A DNA stretch of 64,000 bases from Kalymmatonema hyalinum WJT4-NPBG1 (GCA_019359075.1 JAHHIB010000032.1:1-64000); one strand, 5' to 3'. Positions 46,913-56,419 are shown, counted from the stretch's first letter. Notes: generated from the sequence alone by a model not told the origin. Translations and numbers: made by a program.

Positions 46913-47800
46913 TTAGATCTGCGATTTGACGGAGCGCTCAGAAAAAATACCCTTCATCAGGTAATAGTAAATTGTAAAGAGAATTGTTGAGAAGATTTGT
47001 GTACCCCAACCTGTGTGCCAGAATTCAAATGCTTCTTTCCCCCAGAAAGTATTTGCAAACGCTAGCAACATAATTCGGGGTAAATTCACAACAAGAGCCA
47101 AAACAATCCCTACAATAACTAGTCCTACTGTTTGCAACCAGCTTTGCTTAAAAATTAAGCCTAGTAACAAGCTAGTTGCAGCCATAGTAATAGCCATATC
47201 AGTGCCAGTACAACCCCACTCTACCTGGATTGCACCTGTGCCTAAATAGATAATATTATCAGTTGAAGCCGCTGAGTGACCTATACCTTGAAGTCCTAGA
47301 CTACCACTCCAAGCGATCAATTGTTCTAGAGTTTTGTCGTAATTGACGGCTCTCCACAGATAATCAACGAGGTAATTTGGTGTTGGATGTACGCTTAGGA
47401 GTATCAAGAAGGTAGGCTGCGGGTACTTTTTGAAGAAACTTACACCCCAAGAACTTAAAGCAATCCCAACTAAGACCAAAAACCACAGTAGAGCTTGTGA
47501 CCAGAAGGCGAAACGACAGAACGGAAAAAGACCTACACTAGTCAAAATTACGAAGTGTCCTAGTCGCCTCTGTTCGACAGGAGCAATTAGCTTAGCAAGT
47601 TGGTTTCGCTGATGCCATAACTGTTGTATTGCCAAATAAGCAGCTACAAAGACAAGTAAAGGAAACGCAACACCGTGAACACCCAAGTGTAGTAGAATCC
47701 CTAGCCAAGCAGGCAGGTACCACAGACCTACTGCAAGACCACATAGAACAATCCAATTGTGAGCAGTTCTTGGGCTTTTAAACAACAACAGCCGACCCAT
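46913..47800 (-). CDS. crtA: Cyanoexosortase A
   Basis: A membrane transpeptidase-like sorting enzyme that cleaves PEP-CTERM/PTPA-CTERM proteins on the cell surface. 295 residues with about eight membrane helices. The exosortase catalytic set is present: Cys197 (EWGCTGTD), Arg242 (NLPRIM) and His262 (FWHTGWG). This arrangement and the size fit cyanoexosortase A. A small likely substrate is encoded 312 bases upstream on the same strand. The expected short cyanoexosortase-associated protein was not seen next to it. Confidence 0.88.
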   Translation of the reverse strand: MGRLLLFKSPRTAHNWIVLCGLAVGLWYLPAWLGILLHLGVHGVAFPLLVFVAAYLAIQQLWHQRNQLAKLIAPVEQRRLGHFVILTSVGLFPFCRFAFWSQALLWFLVLVGIALSSWGVSFFKKYPQPTFLILLSVHPTPNYLVDYLWRAVNYDKTLEQLIAWSGSLGLQGIGHSAASTDNIIYLGTGAIQVEWGCTGTDMAITMAATSLLLGLIFKQSWLQTVGLVIVGIVLALVVNLPRIMLLAFANTFWGKEAFEFWHTGWGTQIFSTILFTIYYYLMKGIFSERSVKSQI

Positions 47801-48112
47801 ATTGCCTACCTTTTACCACATTTTTACAGGACTGGGATTCTATACATTGGTACAATCTCCGGAGGTAACCTCAAGCAGCAATGCTATCTCCCCGCTAACT
47901 GCTCTCACTAGCATGGCAAGAGCTTTTCTACGTTGCTCTAAAGACTTCTTGGCTTATCAGCTGGGTAGGACCCAATTGCCAATTGACAGACAAATAAGAA
48001 TGATGGCTCTCTAGTCAAAGTTTTGCCTTAAAAGTGCCATCAATTATGACTTATAGCTAGGTGAGCCTAAGTGGGACGACATAACAGTCCAGGTACTTAA
48101 CCGTAAGAAACT

Positions 48113-48382
48113 TTAGATATCAACCTCAGCCTTCTCAGCCTTGCGCTTGCGTAGTAAGCCCACGCCTAAACCAATTAAACCTGGCAGCAGAGCCGGAGTG
48201 GGAACTTGTGCGCAGTTTCCTCCCAATACTCCAACGCAAGCATTAGCATCAACAACATTAGTATCAACATTAGTATTAATACTAGCATCTTGAGCTTGAG
48301 CAGACTGCTGATGGCTCAGTGTTAACCCTGTGAACACGGCAACAGTTAGGGCTACGCTCATGAAAATAGCTTGGAATTTCAT
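48113..48382 (-). CDS. Small exported protein with PTPA-CTERM-like sorting signal
   Basis: An 89-residue protein from ATG 48382, preceded by AGGAG; a start at 48415 is less likely. It has a signal peptide (IFMSVALTVAVFTGLTLSH, cleavage near AQA), an Asp/Asn/Val-rich middle with two Cys (NACVGVLGGNCAQ), and a C-terminus VPTPALLPGLIGLGVGLLRKRK. The last part is a PTPA motif, a hydrophobic helix and a basic stop, the layout of PEP-CTERM-like sorting signals. The cyanoexosortase encoded next door is the natural processing enzyme. Confidence 0.85.
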   Translation of the reverse strand: MKFQAIFMSVALTVAVFTGLTLSHQQSAQAQDASINTNVDTNVVDANACVGVLGGNCAQVPTPALLPGLIGLGVGLLRKRKAEKAEVDI

Positions 48383-48415
48383 GTCCACTCCTGGTAACTT
48401 CATAAGAAATTTCAT

Positions 48416-48771
48416 AACAATCTAATGTTACTTATGTTCTATTTCCATCAGAGATTGTACTGAAAAGTTGTTTGCCTGTTATCTTGCAACTCGCCTTTGA
48501 AACCTCTATTACCTAAGCATGGAGTGCAAATATTTCATCAACTAGGGATGAGATTTCAACACAACAGTGCAAATGCTGAATACCTGATTGATTTTCCTTA
48601 TTTATCTGTCATAACAACCGTATTCGTCGCTATCGGCTGGTGAATTCACAGAAGTACAGGAGCTACATCGCCTCCAAGCGTTGCTCTCTTATGAATCAGG
48701 CAAAGCATAAGCTTAACGCATAATGGCAAAATTCAGCAGATAATGACATAAAACCAGCTTGCAAGTTACCC
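48416..48771. other. 356-base spacer before the osmoprotectant transporter
   Basis: Holds promoters for the exported small protein (minus strand) and the transporter operon (plus strand). No distinct repeat, RNA or gene was recognised. Confidence 0.45.
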
Positions 48772-49521
48772 ATGCCACAGGATAACCAAATCGCTGTCGA
48801 ATTCCACAATGTTACCTTTAGCCGTAACAACCGCCCTCTAGTATCAAACCTCAATTTCTCTATCCATCGGGGAGAAGCACTGATATTAGTAGGGCGCAGT
48901 GGGAGCGGCAAAACGACAACAATGAAATTAATCAATCGCCTATTTATACCCACACAAGGCGAGGTGTTATTTGATGGCATTCCCACAACTCGATGGGATG
49001 AAATTAAACTGCGGCGCAAGATTGGTTATGTTATTCAAGAAACGGGTTTATTTCCTCATTTCACGGTTGAACGTAATGTAGGTTTAGTTCCATCTTTAGA
49101 AGGTTGGAAACCCAAACAAATTAAAACGCGAGTTTATGAATTGTTGCATTTAGTTGGTTTAGAACCAGAAAAATTTGCTCAAAGATATCCACATGAACTT
49201 TCAGGAGGGCAAAGGCAACGGGTTGGTGTGGCAAGGGCGCTTGCAGCCGATCCGCCAGTCTTATTGATGGATGAACCGTTTGGCGCACTTGATCCCATTA
49301 CGCGGTTGGAACTGCAACAAGAATTTAAAAGGTTACAGCAGGAACTGGGCAAGACAGTTGTGTTTGTCACTCATGATATCCAAGAAGCTTTTGTTTTGGC
49401 ATCGAGAATTGGGTTAATGCATGGGGGAGAATTGGTAGTGTTAGGTACAACTGAGGAATTTTTGCATTCTCAACACCCAGAAGCCCTTGCATTTCTCCAA
49501 TGTCTTAAGCCAGCTATATGA
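48772..49521 (+). CDS. Osmoprotectant ABC transporter ATP-binding protein
   Basis: ATPase subunit of an OpuC/ProV-type importer for glycine betaine, choline or similar solutes. 249 residues; Walker A GRSGSGKTT, Q-loop IQETGLFPHFT, signature LSGGQRQRVGVARAL, Walker B LLMDEPFGALDP and switch His (VFVTHDIQEA). The two CBS domains of many OpuCA proteins are absent. Its stop overlaps the start of the permease gene by four bases; the three genes 48772-51135 form one operon. Confidence 0.92.
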   Translation: MPQDNQIAVEFHNVTFSRNNRPLVSNLNFSIHRGEALILVGRSGSGKTTTMKLINRLFIPTQGEVLFDGIPTTRWDEIKLRRKIGYVIQETGLFPHFTVERNVGLVPSLEGWKPKQIKTRVYELLHLVGLEPEKFAQRYPHELSGGQRQRVGVARALAADPPVLLMDEPFGALDPITRLELQQEFKRLQQELGKTVVFVTHDIQEAFVLASRIGLMHGGELVVLGTTEEFLHSQHPEALAFLQCLKPAI

Positions 49522-50159
49522 ACATCAGTGACTTCTTCTTAATAAAATATGCCCCGGAAATCCTGGAACGCACTCTAGAACACTTGCTACTTGTAGCGAT
49601 TTCTATCGGGATTGCCACTCTCGTAGGTATTCCACTTGGTATATTAATTACCCGACAGAAGAATCTCCGTCAACCAATTCTCGGGATTGCGAATATTATG
49701 CAAACCGTTCCCAGTCTGGCGCTGTTTGGCTTGCTTATCCCTGTGCCTGTCATTGGCGGAATTGGAGCAAACCCTGCAATTTTTGCCCTGATTTTGTATT
49801 CTCTATTGCCAATTATTCGTAATACTTACACGGGTATTACTGGTGTGGATTCAGCCATTATAGAAGCTGGGCGGGGAATGGGAATGACAGATAAAGAACT
49901 ATTGCTTCAGGTGGAGATTCCCTTGGCGCTGAGTGTTATTCTGGCAGGAGTGCGGGTGGCGACGGTGATTGCGATTGGAATTGCAACCATTGCTGCAGCG
50001 ATTGGTGCTGGTGGTTTAGGGGAGTTGATTTTTCGAGGTATTTCAGCGGTGAATAATCAGTTGATTTTAGCTGGTGCGATTCCTGCGGCGGTGATTGCTT
50101 TACTTGCTGATTTTGCTATTGGTTGGTTGGAGGGGAAGTTTAAAATTACAAAAAAATAG
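49518..50159 (+). CDS. Osmoprotectant ABC transporter permease
   Basis: A 213-residue BPD-type permease with five to six helices. The conserved coupling motif is visible (EAGRGMGMTDKELLLQVEIPLAL, with the EAA-like EAG...G), plus IGLAIATIAA-like Gly/Ala-rich helices (GIATIAAAIGAGGLGELIF). Start overlaps the ATPase stop by four bases. It is paired with the binding protein gene 55 bases downstream. Confidence 0.92.
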   Translation: MNISDFFLIKYAPEILERTLEHLLLVAISIGIATLVGIPLGILITRQKNLRQPILGIANIMQTVPSLALFGLLIPVPVIGGIGANPAIFALILYSLLPIIRNTYTGITGVDSAIIEAGRGMGMTDKELLLQVEIPLALSVILAGVRVATVIAIGIATIAAAIGAGGLGELIFRGISAVNNQLILAGAIPAAVIALLADFAIGWLEGKFKITKK

Positions 50160-50214
50160 AGTGCGTTGTCATTAATAAACCGCAGAGGAAGCAGAGGAGG
50201 AGAAAGAGAGATAA

Positions 50215-51135
50215 ATGAAGAGATTTTTTGCCTTTTTCCTTTTAACTTTTGCCTTAGTGCTCTTAATCGCCAGTTGTAACCCCAGCACAAGTGGCAGTGG
50301 TGGTGGTGATATTGCCGTTGCTTCAAAAGGTTTTACTGAACAAGATATTTTAAGCGAACTTTTAGCACAGCAAATCGAAGCAACAACCAATTTAAAAGTT
50401 CAGCGTCTTCGCTTTACGAGTGCGTTAGTCACTCATCAAGCAATTACTGCTGGGAAAATTGATGCTTATGTTGAGTACACGGGTACAGCTTTTACTGTTA
50501 TTTTAAAACAAAAAGCAATTAATGATCCAAAAGAGGTTTATCAGCGGTTAAAAGAAGCTTACGCTCAACAATTCAATTTGGAAGTTATGGAACCGTTGGG
50601 TTTTGAAAATACTTTTGCAATGATAATACGCGGTGAAGATGCAAGTCGCTATAATATCAAAACTCTCTCGGAAGCTGCTAAATATACACCTCAATGGCGT
50701 GGTGGTTTTGGCTATGAATTTATAGAACGGGAAGATGGTTTTCCTGGATTGTCTAAAACCTACGGTTTACGCTTTACGAAATCTCCTCGAATTATGGATT
50801 TGGGGTTGATATACCGGGCAATTCTGCAAAAGCAAGTAGATATGATAAATGGCAATTCCACTGATGGGCAAATTTCTCGCTTGGGTTTAGTTGTGCTAAA
50901 GGATGATAAGCAGTATTTTCCACCTTATGAGGCGGCTCCGATAGTACGGAAAGAAACTTTGCAAAAGTATCCAGAATTAAGGAAGGCGATCGCCCAACTT
51001 GTCGGCAAAATTTCGGCTTCGGAAATGCGGCAATTGAACTATTTAGTTGAAGGTGAGTTACGTGATATTAAAGAGGTTGTCAGCGAGTTTCGCAAAGCTA
51101 AAGGTTTAGCCTCACGCCAACAGGTAAAGACATAA
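50215..51135 (+). CDS. Osmoprotectant ABC transporter substrate-binding lipoprotein
   Basis: A 306-residue OpuAC-type binding protein. The N-terminus LTFALVLLIASC is a lipoprotein signal peptide with the lipobox Cys near residue 21. Family marks: IAVASKGFTEQDILSELLAQQIEATTNL, DAYVEYTGTA, the aromatic cage region, and NGNSTDGQISRLGLVVLKDD near the end, as in glycine betaine/choline/carnitine binders. It completes a classical three-gene importer. The exact ligand cannot be read. Confidence 0.9.
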   Translation: MKRFFAFFLLTFALVLLIASCNPSTSGSGGGDIAVASKGFTEQDILSELLAQQIEATTNLKVQRLRFTSALVTHQAITAGKIDAYVEYTGTAFTVILKQKAINDPKEVYQRLKEAYAQQFNLEVMEPLGFENTFAMIIRGEDASRYNIKTLSEAAKYTPQWRGGFGYEFIEREDGFPGLSKTYGLRFTKSPRIMDLGLIYRAILQKQVDMINGNSTDGQISRLGLVVLKDDKQYFPPYEAAPIVRKETLQKYPELRKAIAQLVGKISASEMRQLNYLVEGELRDIKEVVSEFRKAKGLASRQQVKT

Positions 51136-51278
51136 AGTTGGCAACGCATTTTGTAAAGGATGCTGCCGATGAATTATCTGTACAACTAACAGATGATTCA
51201 TTACATTTTTTATCTTATTAATTGCCTAAAAGTCCTGAAAATTATAATATGTATTATATTTTAAAACAAAATTAATTT

Positions 51279-52016
51279 ATGAATAATATTTCCATGAGAA
51301 CTATCAAAATACCTTTAAAGGCTTTGATAGTAGGCGCTTGTCTAGCTGGTGGAAGTGTCTTTGCTCAAACATTAACTCTGCCACAAAATTTGATTGCTTT
51401 CAATTCGCCTGAAGGTGAAAAATTATTTGTTGAAAGTCAATCGAGAGAAGATTTTTTTCCACTCAGTATGCAGTTTGTCACGCAAAACAATCAGGCATAT
51501 TGTGGGGTTGCTAGTATTGTTATGGTGCTGAATGGGTTGCAAATCCCTGCACCAGAAGCGCCGCAGTATTCTCCTTATCGTGTGTTTACTCAAGAAAACT
51601 TTTTTAATAACGAAGCGACGCGAAAAGTGTTAGCACCCGAGGTTGTTTCTCGTATGGGTATGACGCTAGAGCAGATAGGGCAATTCTTAGCTAGTTATAA
51701 CGTTAAGCCCAAGGTTTATCATGCTGCAGACACTAATCTACAAGATTTTAGAAAGCTAGCATCAGAAAATTTGAAACAGCCAGGGAATTTCGTCTTAGTT
51801 AATTATCTACGTAGAGAAATTGGGCAAGAAAAAGGCGGGCATATCTCACCTTTGGCAGCCTATAACGAGAAAATGGATAGATTTTTAATCATGGATGTTT
51901 CTCGTTACAAATATCCGCCGGTTTGGGTGAAAACAGCAGATTTATGGAAGGCTATGGCAACGCCTGATTCAGTTTCTCGTAAGACACGGGGATTTGTATT
52001 TGTCAGTCGAAATTAA
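51279..52016 (+). CDS. Phytochelatin synthase-like cysteine peptidase, exported
   Basis: A prokaryotic phytochelatin-synthase family enzyme, 245 residues. It belongs to the papain fold and in cyanobacteria (for example the Nostoc homologue) mainly hydrolyses glutathione to gamma-Glu-Cys. The triad is visible: Cys75 (AYCGVAS), His187 (GGHISPLAAY) and Asp205 (MDVSRYKYPPVW). A signal peptide (LKALIVGACLAGGSVFAQ) suggests export to the periplasm. The C-terminal Cys-rich half of plant enzymes is absent, as usual in bacteria. It is a single gene. Confidence 0.92.
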   Translation: MNNISMRTIKIPLKALIVGACLAGGSVFAQTLTLPQNLIAFNSPEGEKLFVESQSREDFFPLSMQFVTQNNQAYCGVASIVMVLNGLQIPAPEAPQYSPYRVFTQENFFNNEATRKVLAPEVVSRMGMTLEQIGQFLASYNVKPKVYHAADTNLQDFRKLASENLKQPGNFVLVNYLRREIGQEKGGHISPLAAYNEKMDRFLIMDVSRYKYPPVWVKTADLWKAMATPDSVSRKTRGFVFVSRN

Positions 52017-52254
52017 AGACAGAAGGCAGAAGTGCAATAGTCTATTCTGCCTTTCGACAGATGCACAATGAATAATTTTCCGGGTGGGAACTTCACACAG
52101 ACATTTTGAGTCTAACTTGTCTGTGGTTTCAATCCTATATAAAAAATAATACTTAGTCAGCCTCTGATAAATTAAGTGTTTATAGGTATTTAAGTAGATT
52201 CTTCGTTTTTCCACACCCGAGTTATATTGTATTCAAACGAGAACCGCTATCATT

Positions 52255-53232
52255 ATGGTTCAGCCCCAAAATGGACTTAACAGAGGTGTATCTTTCGGTT
52301 TTCGCCAGTGGGTGAGTTACACAGTTATTCTCAGCCTTCTCGGTTTGTGTACTGCCTGCGGTGGTACAATCCAGGCACAGGATAATACTTCTGAAACTCC
52401 TTCTGCAGCAAATCCCAGTTCTACCACTCGCGTAGTTGCTCTTGGTAAGTTAATCCCAGAAGGAGACGTGATCAAGATTTCAGTAGCAAATGCGCAGGAT
52501 AGCCGCGTTAACCAAATTTTGGTAAAGGAAGGCGACTTTGTCAAAGCAAATCAAATCATTGCCATCCTTCAGGGAAAAGATAGAGCTGAACAACAGCAGA
52601 GGGATGCTAGGGCAAATGTTGCCATTAAACGATCGCAATTGCTGAAAATCCAGCAAGGAGACGTAAAACAGGGAGAAATCACTGCCCAACGTGCGACTAT
52701 TGCTGAGTTAGAGGCTCGCATTCGTTCTGAAACGAAACAAAGAGAAGCAGCGATCGCCTCCTCTGAAGCGACTCTGCGCAATGCCAATCTGAAATATCAG
52801 CGTAACCTTGCCTTAGTGAAGGAAGGAGCTATCAGTACATCTAACGTAGATAATGCACAAGAAGAGTTTGGCAGGGCGACTGCAACTCTTGCACAAAACA
52901 AAGCAGAGTTAGAAAACACTAAGACTACTTTACAGGCACAACTTGCTAAAGAACGGGCGAATTTGGGGAAATTGCAAGAAGTTCGCCCAGTCGATGTAGA
53001 AATTGCCAAAGCTGAATTAGAACAAGCCCTGATTCAGGTGGAACAGCGAAAGGCTGAATTGGACAACACCCAAGTGCGAGTACCGATTTCTGGACAAATC
53101 TTGAGAATCAACACCCGCGTTGGAGAACTGGTGAGTACCCAACAAGGAATAGCAGAATTGGGAAGAACAAATCAAATGTATGCGATCGCCACAGGAAAAC
53201 TTCGCTCTGCCGACCCAGCCGATGTATTTTAA
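52255..53232 (+). CDS. devB: DevB-like membrane-fusion protein, C-terminally shortened
   Basis: Periplasmic adaptor of a DevBCA-type exporter (used for heterocyst glycolipids in Anabaena). 325 residues: N-terminal membrane anchor (YTVILSLLGLCTACG), Ala/Gln-rich coiled-coil hairpin (about 115-255), and lipoyl-like halves (LIPEGDVIKISVANAQDSRVNQILVKEGDFV and QVRVPISGQILRINTRVGELVST). It stops soon after LGRTNQMYAIA, where family members go on for about 80-120 residues with beta-barrel and membrane-proximal domains. The last residues TGKLRSADPADVF look out of place. The ATPase gene follows 12 bases later and the permease devC is missing, so a deletion probably removed the end of devB and all of devC. 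Confidence 0.8.
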   Translation: MVQPQNGLNRGVSFGFRQWVSYTVILSLLGLCTACGGTIQAQDNTSETPSAANPSSTTRVVALGKLIPEGDVIKISVANAQDSRVNQILVKEGDFVKANQIIAILQGKDRAEQQQRDARANVAIKRSQLLKIQQGDVKQGEITAQRATIAELEARIRSETKQREAAIASSEATLRNANLKYQRNLALVKEGAISTSNVDNAQEEFGRATATLAQNKAELENTKTTLQAQLAKERANLGKLQEVRPVDVEIAKAELEQALIQVEQRKAELDNTQVRVPISGQILRINTRVGELVSTQQGIAELGRTNQMYAIATGKLRSADPADVF

Positions 53233-53244
53233 ATCAAGGAACTG

Positions 53245-53934
53245 GTGAGTGGAGCTATGGAACCTACTGTTGCTGTTCGCAATCTCAACCACGCTTTCGG
53301 TCAAGGAATGTTGCGTAAACCCGTGCTGAATGATGTGAATTTGGATATTTACCCCGGAGAAATTGTTATTCTCACTGGTCCGTCTGGTAGTGGTAAAACA
53401 ACATTATTGTCCTTAATTGGAGGATTGCGTTCTGTGCAGGAAGGTAATCTAAAAGTCCTTGGTAAAGAACTACGGGGTATCAGTAAAGGACAACTCACTA
53501 AAGTCCGGAACAAAATTGGTTTTATCTTCCAACACCACAACTTACTGAAATGCCTAACTGCTTATGGTAATGTCCGTATGTCCCTGAAACTGCACCAGGA
53601 AATTCCTAAACAGCAGTATCGACAACGAGCTGTCGCAACACTGCAAGCAGTGGGATTGAGTGATAAGGTGGACTGCTACCCCGCGAATCTTTCAGGAGGA
53701 CAACAGCAACGAGTGGCGATCGCCCGCGCCTTAGTTGCTCAACCTAGATTATTGCTTGCAGACGAACCTACTGCATCGCTGGACAGTAAAACCGGTCGAG
53801 ATGTCGTTGATATCATCCAGCGTCTTGCAAAAGAAGAAGGCTGCTCTGTGCTACTTGTAACCCACGACAACCGTATCCTAGATATTGCGGATCGCATTGT
53901 TCATATGGAAGATGGTCGCATACAACGGCATTGA
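53245..53934 (+). CDS. devA: DevA-like ABC exporter ATPase
   Basis: ATP-binding subunit of the DevBCA-type exporter, 229 residues and complete. It has Walker A GPSGSGKTT, Q-loop IFQHHNLLKCLTA, signature LSGGQQQRVAIARAL, Walker B LLLADEPTASLD and His switch LLVTHDNRI. MacB/LolD-like order is usual for DevA. The GTG at 53245 (after AAGGAACTG) is used; ATG at 53257 has GGAG but too close. It has no permease next to it. Confidence 0.9.
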   Translation: MSGAMEPTVAVRNLNHAFGQGMLRKPVLNDVNLDIYPGEIVILTGPSGSGKTTLLSLIGGLRSVQEGNLKVLGKELRGISKGQLTKVRNKIGFIFQHHNLLKCLTAYGNVRMSLKLHQEIPKQQYRQRAVATLQAVGLSDKVDCYPANLSGGQQQRVAIARALVAQPRLLLADEPTASLDSKTGRDVVDIIQRLAKEEGCSVLLVTHDNRILDIADRIVHMEDGRIQRH

Positions 53935-54193
53935 AACATAGGGCAAAAGCAGAGTCATGAACAAAAAAGTTTTCATGGCATTTGGTACTCTAGATATGGG
54001 TTTAGCCCTCAAGAAAAAGCTAGGATGATCCTTTGGATCGATCCTGTCTAAATTTGCCCTCTGATCCAATTCTCGGCAAGAAAGCCGTATTTACGGGTGA
54101 GGTGATGAGTCCAGTCCTGTAAGCGCTCCCTTGCACGCAGATCAGTTCTTACCAAAGTCATGTACTATATAAATAAATTAACAAAACTTAACA

Positions 54194-54481
54194 ATGGTAG
54201 AACCCCCAATCAAGAAATCTGACCGTCAGCCCAAAGCAGGTACTGACAACGATTTAGAAAATTCGGATTCTGTGCCTCCTATTGAATCCAATCGCAAAAG
54301 CTCAAAACAAAGTGATGAGCGCTCAAAGGGTAAAGGCAAAAGAGCATCCTTTGGGGATGAATCTAGGCAGCCGGTTAATCCTGCTTTGGCGCGTGGACCA
54401 AAACCCGTTAAGCCGAAAACCAATGTCAAAACTGAGCCGGAAACCGAATCGGAACCTATCTCTGAGGAGTCTCAAGATTAG
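54194..54481 (+). CDS. Small disordered hypothetical protein
   Basis: A 95-residue, highly charged protein (rich in K, E, S and P) with no hydrophobic core, likely disordered. It starts MVEPPIKKSDRQPKAG and ends with acidic TEPETESEPISEESQD. Such short proteins recur in cyanobacteria, but I cannot name the family or function. Lies alone between devA and ggt, 69 bases before ggt. Confidence 0.6.
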   Translation: MVEPPIKKSDRQPKAGTDNDLENSDSVPPIESNRKSSKQSDERSKGKGKRASFGDESRQPVNPALARGPKPVKPKTNVKTEPETESEPISEESQD

Positions 54482-54550
54482 AATCCTCATGCATACGTAG
54501 CGAAACAAACGATACGTTAGTTCTTGCCATCGTAGTTATGGAGATATAAA

Positions 54551-56419
54551 ATGCGTGTTTTTTACCGATGCACGCGGTTTTCAGGCTTTTTACTTTATCT
54601 GTGTTTCTCTGTATTGCTGTTTAGCAGCCAGAAAGCAGCATTAGCCTTCGTGATCCCACCCGTACGTACGAAAAAGGCGATGGTGGTTTCAGCACATCCC
54701 CTAGCAAGTGAAGCTGGTTTGCAAATGTTACGCAAGGGTGGTAATGCAGTTGATGCAGCAGTAGCGACCACCTTTGCAATTTCTGTGGTAGAACCTTTTT
54801 CAGCGGGAATTGGTGGCGGTGGATTTTTGCTATTGCATCAGCCGAAAACTGGCGAAATCAAGGCGTTGGACTTTCGCGAACGCGCACCTTTAAAAGCTAC
54901 AAAAAATATGTATTTGGATGCACAAGGCAAAGTGCGTCCAAATCTGAGTGTGAACGGTTATTTGGCTGCGGCGACACCAGGGACAGTGGCTGGATTGTAT
55001 GAAGTTCATCGTCGTTATGGTAAGCTGCCGTGGCAACAAGTGGTGCAACCTGCGATCGCTCTGGCTAAAGATGGTTTCATCCTCTCTCAACAGCAGACTT
55101 GGCGTTCTATAAAAGTGTACGAGGATCGCAAGCAAGTTATTCTGGATAATCCAGCAGCACGAGCAATTTTCACTCGCAACGGTGAATTTTTTGGTCCTGG
55201 GGAAAGGTTGGTACAGAGAGATTTAGGACGAACTTTGGCAGAAATTGCTAAGAATCCCCAAAGTTTCTACACCGGAAATATTGCCCGGGCGATCGCCTCC
55301 GACATGACAAAAAACGGTGGTTTAATCACTCGTGACGATCTAAAATCTTACAAAACAGTATGGCGCACTCCAGTATGTGGGAATTTCCGCAAAGCTAAAA
55401 TTTGCTCAATGCCACCACCTTCATCAGGAGGCGTTCATCTATTACAGATTTTAAATATTATCGGTAACACCGATTTAAAATCTTTAGGATGGCATCACCC
55501 AGACGCCTTGCACTTGATGGTGGAAGCCATGAAAATTGCTTACGCTGATCGTTCCCAACTTTTAGGCGATCCAGATTTTGTCAAAGTCCCCGTAGCACAA
55601 CTTGTTAGCCTTGCCTACGCTCAAAAACGGCGTCAACAAATTAATATGCAAAGGGCTACACCGTCAAGTGAGGTTAAGCCAGCAGATAACGAGACGCTAC
55701 AGCAGTTTACATCAAATTCGGTTAATTACCCTCAATTATTGCAGCACCTTACCCCCCAACAGAGTTTCCGTAAGCGCAGAGGGGGACTATTTCCTCGCTT
55801 AAGTGCAGGCGGGGTGGGGTTGGGCACCAAATATGAGTCGCCCGAAACCAGTCATCTTACCGTTGTCGATGAACAGCGCAATGCTGTTAGCTTAACTTTC
55901 ACGGTAAACTACGGCTTTGGATCTGGCGTGGTGGTGCCGGGAACTGGTATTCTACTTAATGATGAGATGGATGATTTTGCTGCAGCACCCGGAGTGCCAA
56001 ATGCATTTGGACTTGTGGGGAATCAAGCGAACGCGATCGCACCGCGCAAAACTCCCCTATCTAGCATGACTCCCACAATTGTCACGGAAAATGGTCGCCT
56101 CCGCATGGCTGTGGGTGCACCTGGTGGTGGTACCATCATCACCCAAGTGTTGCAAGTGATCCTGAATGTACTGGAATACAATATGGATGCAGGCGCGGCT
56201 GTTTCTGCACCCCGCATACATCATCAGTGGTTACCAGATGAGTTAAGAGTGGAACCTCTTGGTTTGGATGCTCTCACCCTTGCAGACTTGCAGCGTCGGG
56301 GACACAAAATTAAGCAGACTGAACCTTGGGGTAATATTAACGCAATTGTCGTCACACCTGATGGAACATTAGAAGGTGCAGCCGATCCGCGTGGAGAAGG
56401 TTCCCCCAGAGGTTTATAA
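54551..56419 (+). CDS. ggt: Gamma-glutamyltransferase with an in-frame insertion
   Basis: Cleaves gamma-glutamyl bonds of glutathione and related peptides in the periplasm. It is made as a precursor that cuts itself before the catalytic Thr. 622 residues with signal peptide (FLLYLCFSVLLFSS). Catalytic Thr433 is in SPETSHLTVVD; substrate-contact motifs GSGVVVPGTGILLNDEMDDF and GAPGGGTIITQ are intact, as is FREAAP-like FRERAP at 108-113. Residues about 378-427 (NADNETLQQF...TPQQSFRKRRGGLF...) are an insertion relative to the usual spacing before the Thr, encoded by repeat-like DNA at 55682-55831. It may affect self-cleavage. Confidence 0.92.
   Translation: MRVFYRCTRFSGFLLYLCFSVLLFSSQKAALAFVIPPVRTKKAMVVSAHPLASEAGLQMLRKGGNAVDAAVATTFAISVVEPFSAGIGGGGFLLLHQPKTGEIKALDFRERAPLKATKNMYLDAQGKVRPNLSVNGYLAAATPGTVAGLYEVHRRYGKLPWQQVVQPAIALAKDGFILSQQQTWRSIKVYEDRKQVILDNPAARAIFTRNGEFFGPGERLVQRDLGRTLAEIAKNPQSFYTGNIARAIASDMTKNGGLITRDDLKSYKTVWRTPVCGNFRKAKICSMPPPSSGGVHLLQILNIIGNTDLKSLGWHHPDALHLMVEAMKIAYADRSQLLGDPDFVKVPVAQLVSLAYAQKRRQQINMQRATPSSEVKPADNETLQQFTSNSVNYPQLLQHLTPQQSFRKRRGGLFPRLSAGGVGLGTKYESPETSHLTVVDEQRNAVSLTFTVNYGFGSGVVVPGTGILLNDEMDDFAAAPGVPNAFGLVGNQANAIAPRKTPLSSMTPTIVTENGRLRMAVGAPGGGTIITQVLQVILNVLEYNMDAGAAVSAPRIHHQWLPDELRVEPLGLDALTLADLQRRGHKIKQTEPWGNINAIVVTPDGTLEGAADPRGEGSPRGL

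Noticed and set aside
47802-48014. Plus-strand 70-residue frame upstream of the cyanoexosortase
   Set aside because: No ribosome site, no domain and position in a promoter region.
48530-48570. A stray CRISPR repeat-like string (ACTAGGGATGAGATTTCAAC)
   Set aside because: The similarity to the I-D repeat is short and broken, and there is no second copy.
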